Assembly (NCBI RefSeq): GCF_947242115.1
Contig: NC_074725.1
Coordinates: 28,404,723 to 28,468,722 of the forward strand
DNA length: 64,000 bases
From: Biomphalaria glabrata
Taxonomy: Eukaryota > Mollusca > Gastropoda > Planorbidae
Direction of reading: 5' to 3'
Part shown: positions 46,989 through 58,353 of the stretch, in pieces
Layout: each line of letters begins with the position of its first letter
Position numbering within the stretch: position 1 is the first letter of the stretch
Made by a program: the position numbers and the translations under genes
The notes under the pieces: model-generated
Database searches by the model: none
What the model was told of the DNA's origin: nothing
What the model saw: only the letters and a program-made list of their open reading frames with translations

Positions 46989-47266
46989 AGTAAAGCTTCC
47001 CCTTTTAGACCTTGCGATCTATGGGGCAGATGACGTTATGGTCATCTGCTTATATGGCCAACGGTTAACGAGCGGGCGCCATGTGGCCAGCACAACGACC
47101 AACCACCCTTACTTTCCCCAACTAAAGTCAGGCACCCATTAGAGTTGGGTGGACTCAGAGAGGCCCTAAAAATCCTGATATTCGAAATCCCAGCCTTCAC
47201 CGAGATTCGAACCCAGGACCTCAGGTTCAGAAGCCGAGCGCCTTACCACTCAGCCACCTCGCCCCC
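46989..47266 (-). mobile_element. tRNA-derived SINE, family 1
   Basis: Reverse copy: GTAAAGCTTCCCCTTTTAGA, CATGTGGCCAGCACAACGAC, head CCTTACCACTCAGCCACCTC. Confidence 0.88.
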
Positions 47267-47734
47267 CTGGTTAGATCATAATCATATTTAAAAGGTCAAG
47301 CATTATACTAGACCTGCATAAAATATATAATTGGTGCTGCAGAGATGGGTGGGCATGATCCTCAGCATCAATTATGTCTCGGGTTTACAGCATTTACAGC
47401 AGCTGTAGCTTTATTGAAAAAGATGGCTAATTCTGAAAAAGATTAGGCAGGAAGTTCAATGGCATCATGGGTAGAACTTTGATTTTTTAAAATGTAAATA
47501 AAAGTCAGGATAAAGGACAAGCAAATCACAGGAAAATGTCCAGGGCCATCTTCGTCTTAAAAGCCTATATCAAACTGAACCAGACGTCTTTAAAGTCAGG
47601 TCTACCGTCCTGCATCGGCCTAAACTATGAAAATGTCGGGCTTTCATTATTTTGTTTGCTATTATCCAGCTATCGGAATCACTGTTTTATCTTATGGTTT
47701 AAACAGACTAATTAACCCATATGTATGTATGCAT

Positions 47735-47790
47735 AAAGGGCCGGCCTTATGGCACTGCAACCTATACGACCGCAGTGGGCCCCGCACTAA
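47735..47790. mobile_element. hAT-like terminal fragment
   Basis: AAGGGCCGGCCTTATGGCAC resembles the terminal sequence CAGGGCCGGCCCTA found at 48791. No partner end was seen. Confidence 0.35.
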
Positions 47791-47894
47791 TTCTAGTTGT
47801 AAATTATTAAATTAAACCATTTTAACTATGACAGTGATACATCGGCCTCCCGGTTTTCCAGGAGCTCCTGGAAATCTAAAATTGCAAAGTATAC

Positions 47895-48018
47895 GAAAAA
47901 GTCATGAAAATCTCCTGAAATTATTAAAATCTCCTGAAATTATTAAAATCTCCTGAAATTATTAAAATATCCTGAAATTATTAAAGTATCCTGAAAAGTC
48001 ATAAAAATGTCCTGAATA
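47895..48018. repeat. 19-bp tandem repeat, about 5-6 copies
   Basis: Unit ATTATTAAAATCTCCTGAA with point changes. Confidence 0.8.
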
Positions 48019-48369
48019 ATTTGTAATTTTGGGGTGTCATTCAATATGAAAAACGCCAATCCTACTCACTATGTAAATAAACAAAAAAAAACAAAACACG
48101 TCATTGTCAGCTTTCATTTAATCAAATGTAATAATAGGGCGAATGTTAACCAAAAACAGGAAGTTTCAATACTTTATTTAAACCCTGCCAGTTGCCTTAC
48201 CCAGCCGGTAGGTAAGGAACACAGAATACTTGGTGGGACATAATCTTAGGCAAGACGAAACACTTTGACTAATGTCAGCCAAAAACATGGAAAGGGGAAA
48301 GCGAAAACGAGATCACGTATAACATGGCGCCGCCCCTGCTAAGGAGACCCAAAATCTGTGAGCACCAGA

Positions 48370-48715
48370 TGGGATGTTAAGGGCGCCTCTGAGTCCGACC
48401 ATCTCTGGATGCCTGACAAGTAAAGGCAGTTGGTCGTTGCCCTGGCTACATGACATCCTCGCTAACCGTGGACCACAGTAACAGAAGACAGCCTGGTCGT
48501 GCGGTTTGCGCGCTGGACTGTCGTTCGGATTTATCGATGGTGGAGGGTTCAACTCCTGCCCGCGCCCATCCCCCGTCGTCCTGCAGGAGTTTCGGACTAG
48601 GAAGTAAACTATCTTCAACTCTGAAGGAACATCCGAAACATGTAAAACATTTTACAACAAAACATTTTACAAGACCTATAGATCGCATGATCTGAAATGG
48701 AAACTGTACTTACTA
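48370..48715 (+). mobile_element. tRNA-derived SINE family 1 body, split by another SINE
   Basis: The left part (GGGCGCCTCTGAGTCC to CGTGGACCACAGTAACAGAA, ending near 48487) and the right part (ACCTATAGATCGCATGATCT to AACTGTACTT, from about 48672) are the two pieces of one family 1 body, separated by the family 2 SINE. The tRNA head is missing. Confidence 0.75.
48488..48671 (+). mobile_element. tRNA-derived SINE, family 2 (best copy)
   Basis: Head CCTGGTCGTGCGGTTTGCGC with box B-like GAGGGTTCAACTCC, body TTTCGGACTAGGAAGTAAAC and CTTCAACTCTGAAGGAACAT, end ACATGTAAAACATTTTACAA. Inserted in the family 1 SINE. Confidence 0.8.
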
Positions 48716-48787
48716 ATCAAACATCTGAGCATCTTTCACATCAATGCCCTATACCTTGATGTACTGTATGCATAATAATACATATGC

Positions 48788-48850
48788 ATACAGGGCCGGC
48801 CCTACAGATTGTAGGGGACCTATGCGAAACGGATTGCGCGGGCTCAGGCC
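48788..48850. mobile_element. hAT-like terminal fragment
   Basis: CAGGGCCGGCCCTACAGATT is a hAT-type left terminus; the right end is not found. Confidence 0.4.
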
Positions 48851-49229
48851 TCAGTCTGGGTAGGGATAACAAGTGAAAATTAAGATTTTTTGTTAGAAAA
48901 GAAATTCGTCTTTGCATTTTATTAATACTTTACTAAGTACATAATCACGGCTAAATTAACTGTACGAGCCATCTACACTAGATAGTAGTTTTCCAATAAA
49001 AAGTCGATAAACATTCAGATCTGCCTTTTAGATTTAGGCCGACTATCGACTTGCAAAATATCGCTTTTGATTTTGTTTTTTTAAGAGATCAAGATAGATT
49101 TAGATCTATATTTATATGCCAGGGAACTAGACCAGACAGGTATCCCAACATGCAAGTTCAACCAAGTTTCCATAGCCTATATCTCTATGCTTGAACTAAT
49201 GACAAAGCACAGTCTAAAAAGCTAACAAC

Positions 49230-49692
49230 CAGGGGCGGACTGGCTAAATGGGCAATCGGGCAAATGCCCAGTGGGTCGGTACCCACCAAAGGACCACAGG
49301 GATGCCACTATGGTACATATCAAATTGTTAAAGGTTTTTTACTATTCTCATCTAAAAAGGCCCCTCTGAACGCAATGTTTAAAAAGAAATCTTGCACAGA
49401 CTCCACAGTGTAATAGCGCCTACTAGTTTAATTTAACATTTTCCGAAATAATGCAATAGCCTTCATCCGTAGACAGTACCACTATAGTTGGCTTCATCCT
49501 TTTAGGGCCTACATACTAAGCGATTAAAAAGCAACATAAAGTTTTTATTTCTTATCTAGATATAGAGGTCGCTGTAAGCATGATTTCGAGGACAGCTAGA
49601 CCTAGAATTGGAGGCCCATCAAATGATATAGAATTTGTGTGCCGAATAGTATAGAAAGGCCCGGGTCGATTTCGACACCCAGTCCGCCCCTG
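49230..49692. mobile_element. hAT-type MITE with 8-bp target duplication
   Basis: 463 bp. The left end CAGGGGCGGACTGG is the exact reverse complement of the right end CCAGTCCGCCCCTG. CTAACAAC flanks both sides (49222-49229 and 49693-49700). Terminal inverted repeats starting CAGGG with an 8-bp duplication are the hallmark of the hAT superfamily. No transposase frame, so non-autonomous. Confidence 0.9.
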
Positions 49693-49700
49693 CTAACAAC

Positions 49701-50140
49701 AACTTATCATTAATTGCCAGTAACATAAAGTGTACTCTGTAATCAACAGTAGTATCAACAGTAGTAATGTAAGCTGGCTGGACCTGCTACTTGTGTGTTG
49801 ATAAATGTCTTCCTGTCAGCTCGCGGGGGTCGCAACATATTGCAGTAATCTGTTATCATGGTCATTTGATAGTAGGCAATCAGGCATAGGACATTGTCAT
49901 TTATTTTTAGTAACAGATGGCTAGAGTATAAGTAGAAAGAAAGAAAAAGCAGATTTTGTAGATTTTATTTTTTTTTTATTTTTTTTTTTTACAGTGACAA
50001 CGAGAATGAAGACACATAGAAACGCGTCACAAGTCATTTAGACATTGAAACATATTCAAATGTTAAGTATAGGCCTACAATACAATACAATTCATAGAGT
50101 ACCATCTTAAAATTAAACTATATGTTAAGCTCAGTTTTAA
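49701..50140. other. intergenic, nothing recognised
   Basis: AT-rich sequence with a poly-T stretch at about 49967-49991. No gene or clear repeat. Confidence 0.4.
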
Positions 50141-50147
50141 CACTATG

Positions 50148-50378
50148 ACAAGATCTTCGGGGCTCGCAAAGACCTTCCTTCTGGGAACAGTACCAGGGAA
50201 AAAAAGAAGAGGCAGACAAAGACAGCGGGTGGGAAGACAACATAAAAGATTGGACGGGCCTGAGATTGAAAGAGGTTCTATCTAAGGCAAAAGACAGTGG
50301 AATGGAGAGAGACGGTCGACGAATCTTGCATGGTGTCCAAATGGCCTAACAGACTAAGGGATAGGATAGGATAGAAGT
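50148..50378 (+). mobile_element. LINE 3'-end fragment with (GGATA)n tail
   Basis: Encodes KTFLLGTVPGKKRRGRQRQR, then after one frame shift WEDNIKDWTGLRLKEVLSKA and RRILHGVQMA with a stop, a common LINE RT C-terminal block. The tail is GGGATAGGATAGGATAG. Confidence 0.75.
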
Positions 50379-50473
50379 GTAACTAAAATAAATTAAGGAA
50401 CCTATATTAGAACTAGCAGTGGAAATGTTGTATTTAGAAAACACAACAAAAACTATGAATGTAAAGTTCCTAG

Positions 50474-52400
50474 ATTATGGCCCTAACTGTACTTCATGGC
50501 CCTAACTGTACTTCATGGCTCTAACTGTACTCCATGGCCCTAACTGTACTCCATGGCCCTAACTGTACTTCATGGCCCTAACTGTACTCCATGGCCCTAA
50601 CTGTACTCCATGGCCCTAACTGTACTCCATGGCCCTAACTGTACTCCATGGCCCTAACTGTACTCCATGGCCCTAACTGTACTCCATGGCCCTAACTACA
50701 CTCCATGGCCCTAACTGTACTTCATGGCCCTAACTGTACTCCATGGCCCTAACTGTACTCCATGGCCCTAACTGTACTCCATGGCCCTAACTGTACTCCA
50801 TGGCCCTAACTGTACTTCATGGCTCTAACTGTACTCCATGGCCCTAACTGTACTCCATGGCCCTAACTGTACTCCATGGCCCTAACTACACTCCATGGCC
50901 CTAACTGTACTCCATGGCCCTAACTGTACTCCATGGCCCTAACTGTACTCCATGGCCCTAACTGTACTTCATGGCTCTAACTCTACTCCATGGCCCTAAC
51001 TGTACTCCATGGCCCTAACTGTACTCCATGGCCCTAACTACACTCCATGGTACTAACTGTATTCCATGGCCCTAACTGTACTCCATGGCCCTAACTACAC
51101 TCCATGGCCCTAACTGTCCTCCATGGCCATAAATGTGCTCCATGGCCCTAACTATACCCCATGGCCCTAAATACACTTCATGGTCCTAGCTGTACTCCAT
51201 GGCCCTAACTGTACTCCATGGCCCTAACTGTACTCCATGGCCCTAACTGTACTCCATGGCCCTAACTGTACTCCATGGCCCTAACTATACTCCATGGCCC
51301 TAAATACACTTCATGGTCCTAGCTGTACTCCATGGCCCTAACTGTACTCCATGGCCCTAGCTGTACTCCATGGCCCTAACTGTCCTCCATGGTCCTAGCT
51401 GTACTCCATGGCCCTAACTGTACTCCATGGCCCTAACTGTACTTCATGGCTCTAACTGTACTCCATGGCCCTAAATGTACTTCATGGCCCTAGCTGTACT
51501 CCATGGTACTTCATGACTCTAACTGTACTTCATGGCCCTAACTGTACTTCATGGCTCTAACTGTACTCCATGGCCCTAACTGTACTCCATGGCTCTAACT
51601 GTACTTCATGGCTCTAACTGTACTCCATGGCTCTAACAGTACTTCATGACTCTAACTGTACTTCATGGCCCTAGCTGTACTCCATGGTACTTCATGACTC
51701 TAACTGTACTTCATGGCCCTAACTGTACTTCATGGCTCTAACTGTACTCCATGGCGCTAACTGTACTTCATGGCCCTAACTGTACTTCATGGCCCTAACT
51801 GTACTTCATGGATCTAACTTACTCCATGGTACTTCATGGCTCTAACTGTACTTCATGGCTCTAACTGTACTTCATGGCTCTAACTGTACTTCATGGCTCT
51901 AACATTACTCCATGGTACTTCATGGCTCTAACTGTACTTCATGGCTCTAACTGTACTCCATGGCTCTAAATGTACTTCATGGCTCTAACTGTACTCCATG
52001 ACTCTAACTGTACTTCATGGCCCTAACTGTACTTCATGGCTCTAACTGTACTCCATGGTACTTCATGACTCTAACTGTACTTCATGGCCCTAACTGTACT
52101 TCATGGCTCTAATTGTACTCCATGGCCCTAACTGTATTTCATGGCCCTAACTGTACTTCATGGCTCTAACTTACTCCATGGTACTTCATGGCTCTAACTG
52201 TACTTCATGGCTCTATCTGTACTTCATGACTCTTACTGTACTCCATGGTACTTCATGACTCTAACTGTACTTCATGGCCCTAACTGTACTTCATGGCTCT
52301 AACTTACTCCATGGCCCTAACTGTACTTCATGGCTCTAACTGTACTTCATGACTCTAACTGTACTCCATGGCTCTAACTGTACTCCATGGCTCTAACTCT
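50474..52400. repeat. 19-bp minisatellite, about 100 copies
   Basis: Unit CCCTAACTGTACTCCATGG with variants (TTCATGG, CTCTAACT). The left two thirds is mostly uniform; towards the right, 'TACTTCATGACTCTAACTG' variants and a longer-period pattern appear. No open frame of note. Confidence 0.97.
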
Positions 52401-52502
52401 AGCCCAACTTTATGGTGGCCAACACAATATAAATCATTCACAGGGAATGATTCAGCTTATTTTGCATAAGCTTTGAGTTTATTTGAATGTCTTTTTCATT
52501 TG

Positions 52503-54516
52503 TTATTGTTTTATATATCTAACCCTAGATTGAATATCTTCGCATAGCTCCTGCCAGTATTTGTTAGCACATTGTCTCGCTACTCTTTGGGCATTGTTAC
52601 GTGCAGCTCTGAGCCTTTTTAAGTTGCTTGGGGTGGGATCCTTCTTGTAGATTAGCATGGCTGCTCTCTTGTTCGTAGTGGCAGTTTCCATTTCTGGTAG
52701 ACTAGCTTCAAACCAGTCTTCGCTTTTCTTGGTTTTGTTTCCAAAGACCAGTGATGATGTTTGGTAGATTGTATCACGCATAAACGTCCAGCTTTTTTCT
52801 ACCTCAGTCACAGAGAAGTTTTTAAAAGCTTCCTCTAATTTGTTCTCAAATTCGGTGCAAAGATCAGGATTTTTTGTGCTAGTAGTATTCAGGCGTGATT
52901 TTCTTTTTCCCTGTGAAGTGTGGATCTTAGTTGGCAGCAGTCTTGTCCGGCATGACACTAAAGTATGATCAGTATCACAATCCGCGCTTTGGTAGCTACG
53001 TGTCAGCAGTATATTTCCAATGTCCTTTTTTCGTGTCAGTATCATATCCAGCTGGTGCCAGTGCCCAGACCTAGGGTGCCTCCATGAGACACAGTGCTGT
53101 GGTTTTGTTCTGAAGTATGTGTTGGTAATGCAGAGCTTATGGTATGTGCAGAATTCAAGCAGTCTTTGTCCGTTCTCATTCATCTTTCCGATTCCAAAAA
53201 GCCCAAGACAGTCTGGCCAGGTAGTGTGATCTGATCCTACTCTGGCATTGAAGTCACCTAGAAGGATCATATGTTCTTTTTGAGGAATGTTTGCAATGGC
53301 TTCTTTGAGGTCTTCATAGAACTTGTCTTTGTCCTCCTGAGGCGAGCATAGTGTGGGGGCATAGGCACTAATTAGAGTGACTTTTCCAGATGCTGTCATC
53401 ATACTTATGCTTAGTAGCCGTTCCGAGCCACCAACTGGAGGGACTATCATGGGAAGAAGACTGTTCTTGACAGCAAAGCCCACACCATGTATTCGAGTCT
53501 CATCCTGTGCTTTCCCTTTCCAAAAGAAAGTGTAGTCAGTCTCGCGGAGCATGCCGTTTTCGGCCAGTCGGGTTTCTTGCAGGGCTGCAATGTCAATATG
53601 TAGCCTTTTTAGCTCGTTGTTTATAACTGCCGTCTTCCTTGCATCGTCGATCTGCCTTAGATCATCAGTGAGACCAGGACACATTGTCCTGACATTCCAA
53701 GTGGCCAGTCGCATGACAGGGATTTTCTTTTTCAGTTTAATTTTTCTTCTTTTGTTGCTTGGTGCAAGTTTCCAGCCTACTTGTCGTTTTAAACTAAGCT
53801 CTAAGCACCCATTAGAGCAGGCAGGCTGTGGCGGATCAGCACCTAACTGACTGGGGGCTGCCCAGGTTGAGGCGGGCGGTAGCTGATCAGTGAGGCGCGA
53901 AGACCTCTCCCACCGTCAGAGACAACCCGTGGCGTCCATACATTACGCCAATCAAGTTGGACTTATAACCCGTAACTGTTGTCTCCCGTGTTGTTTTAGC
54001 CGCTTTGCAGCAGCACCAGAGTTTCCTCTCCGGGGCGCATTCCTGGGCCTTGGATAAAGGGGTCATGGGTGGCCCATGCGTCATGATCCCTCTCTCGACC
54101 TTGCTGATGTGATCCAAAGGAACGCATCGCATTACATTTGGCACCAACTCAGTTGCAGAAGCTGCCGGAGGGAATTTCATAGCTGATACTCCCAACGCCT
54201 AAGGGGCTTCACTCCTGATTTCTCCTCGAGGTTGTCTCCTGAAGCCTCAGTACCGCAAGGCAGCGGGGGTTTGAAGTCAGAGTACCCCTCTCCTAGATGA
54301 ACTGCCTTACTAGGCTGACGAGCTCCATCTGCCCGAAGCTCCCGGTTTTGTGGCGCCAGGTATCCGCCTTCACCCCTTCACCTGTTAGTAAGAGCAGTTT
54401 CGCCGGGCTTAATATCTAAGCCACACGAGCAGGCCAGGTGCTGGACTTAGTTGTCAGAGGCTATTTGAGACGCATGCCATTAGGAGTACTTTATAGACAA
54501 TGGGAGCTTAACCCCA
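52503..54516 (-). mobile_element. LINE 5' half (5' UTR and AP endonuclease), inverted
   Basis: The minus-strand frame 53714-52503 (403 codons) encodes an AP-type endonuclease: MRLATWNVRTM, AALQETRL, ISAYAPT, LLGDFNARVG, WHQLDMILT and the catalytic SADCDTDHTLVSCR. The frame ends at the insertion edge soon after NKYWQELCEDIQS. Upstream, to about 54510, is 5' leader with a short open frame (54195-53887). This half is oriented against the RT half that starts at 54543. Confidence 0.88.
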
Positions 54517-54542
54517 TTGACACCCCTGGCCATGACAACCTT

Positions 54543-56613
54543 TGCTAACAAATACTGGCAGGAGCTATGCGAAGATATTCAATCTTGTGCCGACTGTGGT
54601 AACATAAGAGGACTATATGAGGGCATGAGAAAAGCCTTTGGAACTCACACCAGCAAGTGTGCTCCGCTCAAGTCAAAAGATGGCTCAATCATCAGCGATC
54701 GTGCGCTGCAAATGGAACGATGGGTAGAACACTATGCAGAACTCTACCAGATTGAAAACGCCATCTCACCAAATGCTGTTTCCAACTTCCCATCACTTCC
54801 AGTTTTGACGGAATTAGACGAAACGCCCTCAGTAAAGGAGCTGAGCATTGCCATTGACATGCTTGCACATGGGAAAACACCCGGAGGAGATGGCATTCCT
54901 GCTGAAGTAATTCAGGCTGGAAAACATGCCCTAATCAAACCACTCCATGAACTGCTAAGCTTGTGCTGGGAACAAGGAATGGTCCCCCAGGAATTGAAAG
55001 ACTCCAACATTGTTACAATTTATAAAAATAAAGGCGACCGCTCTGATTGTAACAATTACAGAGGCATCTCACTGCTTAGCATAGTCGGAAAGGCTTTTGC
55101 TAGAGTGTTACTAAAGCGATTACAGATCCTGGCAGATCGTGTTTATCCAGAGTCGCAGTGTGGCTTTAGGGCAGGAAGATCTACAACAGATATGATTTTC
55201 TCTCTGCGGCAGCTACAGGAGAAGAGCAGAGAACAAAAGCAGCCCCTCTTCATAGCTTTTATTGATTTGACCAAGGCCTTTGACCTTGTTAGCAGAAGCG
55301 GTCTGTTTGCTGTACTAGAGAGAATCGGCTGTCCAAATAAGTTAAGAAAACTAGTGTCAGCTTTTCACGAAAATATGCAGGGCACCGTTCAGTTTGAAAG
55401 TTCTTCCTCCAGGCCATTCTCCATTAAGAGCGGTGTAAAACAAGGATGTGTACTGGCCCCTACACTTTTTGGCATCTTCTTCTCAGTCGTACTATCCAGT
55501 GCTTTTAAATCCCTGGAAGACGGAATATACATCCATAGCAGATCCGATGGAAGGCTCTTTAACCTGGCACGTCTTAAAGCCAAAACGAAAAGGCGTCGTA
55601 TCTTGTTAAGGGAGCTGCTGTTTGCCGATGACGCGGCACTCGTATCTCACTCACAAGGAGGTCTACAGAAGCTAGTGAACGCCTTAGCAGCTGCTTGTCA
55701 AGAGTTTAGCCTTACTATAAGTCTCTCCAAGACCGAAATCCTGGCACAAGACGTTGCAGAAATACCTATAATACAAATTGGGAACCACACCCTTTCAGTG
55801 GTGCAGGAATTTACCTACTTGGGTTCAACAATTGTCAGTAACCTAGACTTAGACATCGAGCTGACAAAAAGGATAGGAAAAGCTACCACAGCATTGGCAA
55901 AACTCTCCAAGCGCGTCTGGGAAAATGGTAAATTGACCACAGCGACCAAAATCCTAGTCTACAACGCCTGTGTTGTGAGCACTCTCCTTTATGGCAGTGA
56001 AAGCTGGTCAACATACATGTACCAAGAGCACAGATTAAATAGTTTCCACTTGCGCTGCCTGAGACGCATAATGGGCATCTCTTGGAGGGACCATGTCTCC
56101 AATCAGGAAGTTTTGAGACTGGCCAATATGAACAGCATGTATGCTCTCCTGACACAAAGGAGATTACGCTGGCTCGGACATGTCACCCGCATGCCAGATG
56201 GTAGAATCCCGAAAGATATCTTATATGCTGAGCTTGTGGAAGGAGTCAGACCCAAGGGCCGCCCAAGACTAACATATAGAGATGTCTGCAAGCGAGACAT
56301 GAGAGCCTCAGGCATCAGTGAAAGTATGTGGGAAAACATAGCCAAAGACCGGAGTGCATGGAGACAGACTGTGCGTGCTGGGACAACCCTTGCTGAGAAC
56401 AAAAGAATTGAAGCGGCTTTAATCAAGAGGGAAAAAAAGAAAGCTGCCCTGTCTGCTAGCCCTAAATCAGAGGCATACAAATGTACGAATTGTGGCAAAG
56501 TCTGCCGTTCTAGAATTGGCTTGATTAGCCACACCAGATTCTGCCCCGTCTCAAGATTAAGCCAAAACCAGTGACTCACTTGGGCGCATCCATTGCCTTT
56601 CGAGACAAAAGGA

Positions 56614-56676
<63 letters not shown>
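54543..56676 (+). mobile_element. LINE 3' half (reverse transcriptase, zinc finger) with (AT)n end
   Basis: Open frame to 56574. In order: NKYWQELCEDIQS, DGIPAEVIQAG, NYRGISLLSIVGKAFARVL, QCGFRAGRSTTDMIF, the first catalytic block FIAFIDLTKAFDLV, KQGCVLAPTLFGIFF, the catalytic LLFADDAALVSHS, FTYLGSTI, RRLRWLGHVTRMPDGRIPKD and a zinc finger CTNCGKVCRSRIGLISHTRF. A short 3' UTR leads straight into (AT)n at 56618-56676. The frame has no break, so the insertion is probably young. Clade uncertain (RTE/CR1-like by feel); related to the 4.2-4.7 kb fragment. Confidence 0.9.
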
Positions 56677-56678
<2 letters not shown>

Positions 56679-57606
56679 CTTCTTAGCAAAAGCAGCCAGG
56701 AAATTAAACAGCAAATTCATATCTATATTTCTTTCTATACACAATAAGATAACTTTATCTAGACAGTAATTGTGTAGGTTAGCTTTTTTTACCAATACAT
56801 TACACAGGCTTTATAAACAATGCTTGTCTCGAGTCCAAAGAGTAAGGATCACTGCAGTAGCAGTCCTAGCTGTAATCTACATATTTTGCCACCACCAACG
56901 CAGACAAAACGGTTGTCTGTCGGGGTTCGATTTAAGGTATCATTTCCCCTCTCTACCCTTGTCTTAGGCAGTAGTCTAGATTTCCTTTGGATCCTAACTG
57001 GGCATCCCGCGGCTTTTTCGAGTGATTTCCCACTGTCTCTTTCGGAAGCCATAATACATAATGAGCAATACATAATTAACACATAATTAATAAAGATAAT
57101 TTACAAATAGATTGAAAAATAAGTAGACTTTCTATAATACAACATCACAGCATAGATCATTGATTCCAATAATTACAATTAATATATGCATGTATATCGT
57201 GCAAAGATCTGTAGACAATAAGTATAAGGGTGTTGTGCGTCCAGAATCACTTTCATCCAATTTCATTTGCCCCATTCATCAGGCAGTCTCAACATACGCC
57301 CTAAGTAACCATATATGTTTAGTAGTCAAAAGATTTTTAACTCAGTCACACCTCTGACTAACGTACAGTCCCTATACAATATTTACACAGAGAATATTAT
57401 TTTATAATAAATAATGAGCATGTTGATAAATAAGAACATTCCTCAAATTAAATCAACTTTGAAGAGGATGAAACTCATGATGACAATGAAAATATAATGC
57501 AAAAATGTTACAGAAGAAAAAAACTAACTTTATAAAAAAAATTTTCTCTCAATAGGAGGACACTGAATTAACTAAAATATTTTCTGTTCCTCCTGTTGAA
57601 AAAGAT
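56677..57606. other. intergenic, nothing recognised
   Basis: No gene. Several short open frames exist on both strands but none resembles a known protein or shows splice-supported extension. Confidence 0.4.
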
Positions 57607-57950
57607 TTTATCTTATAGATTACAGACGTTACTTCAAAAGAGATTACGAGCTACGTAATCAGTGACGTAGACTCTGCTACGTTGTTTGGTTTTCCTGGCT
57701 GACGCAGGCAACCCATTCCATGCTCTAACGGCATTCGCGAAGAAGGAGCACTTGTACGGATTTTTCCTAGCATATGGAACAAAAAATGTGCCTTTATATT
57801 TGTGTATTGTAACTTTTTATTTTTTTTTATTTATTCTTAAATAACTTTTTAGTCTTCTGTCCCGAAGTGTCTCTAAATTCAGTGATTTGACTAATGGTGC
57901 TACTCTAATTAAAAGTGACTATTCGTTTGTTCTCTCAAGGCTCTATTTCG
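57607..57950 (-). mobile_element. LINE (CR1/Jockey-like) 3'-end fragment
   Basis: Plus-strand blocks GATTACAGACGTTACTTCAA, CAGGCAACCCATTCCATGCT and GAAGAAGGAGCACTTGTACG match the reversed 3' end at 30040-30690. Confidence 0.75.
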
Positions 57951-58353
57951 AGTACATAAAGCTGAACGAATAAACTCTTGAAATGAAATGTCGTCTCAGA
58001 TATATAGTTCAGTGATGAGGCGTTATCGGAGTCCTTATTTAGTATGTGGAAGTTGAAAAGGGTTGAACTGAAGCACAGCAGAGAGTTTGCTGGATGGGGC
58101 TTTTCTTTTCTTTTACACCTGCAATTAGTTGCCTGCTGATGTATGCCCCTGCGGGCCAATTCCCAATATATTATACACTTATTATACACAATTTGACACT
58201 GCCCGGGCATAATTTCATGTACGGAAACAATTGGTCGACATAGAGCTTACATTATAAGTGTTAATTTGGTGTGTCTTTCTTGTTCTGTCTAGGTAAAAAA
58301 TAGGAGAATTAGGCCAGATCACGATGACCCTCGTTAAAAAACAGCCTAGTTTA
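57951..58353 (-). other. probable 3' UTR of the class C GPCR gene
   Basis: Directly downstream of the receptor stop on the minus strand. No repeat or gene was recognised. Confidence 0.35.

Noticed and set aside
50474-52400. Possible CRISPR-like array
   Set aside because: Units are contiguous 19-bp tandem copies without unique spacers, in animal DNA.
56103-56618. A 171-codon minus-strand frame
   Set aside because: Antisense shadow of the LINE RT frame.
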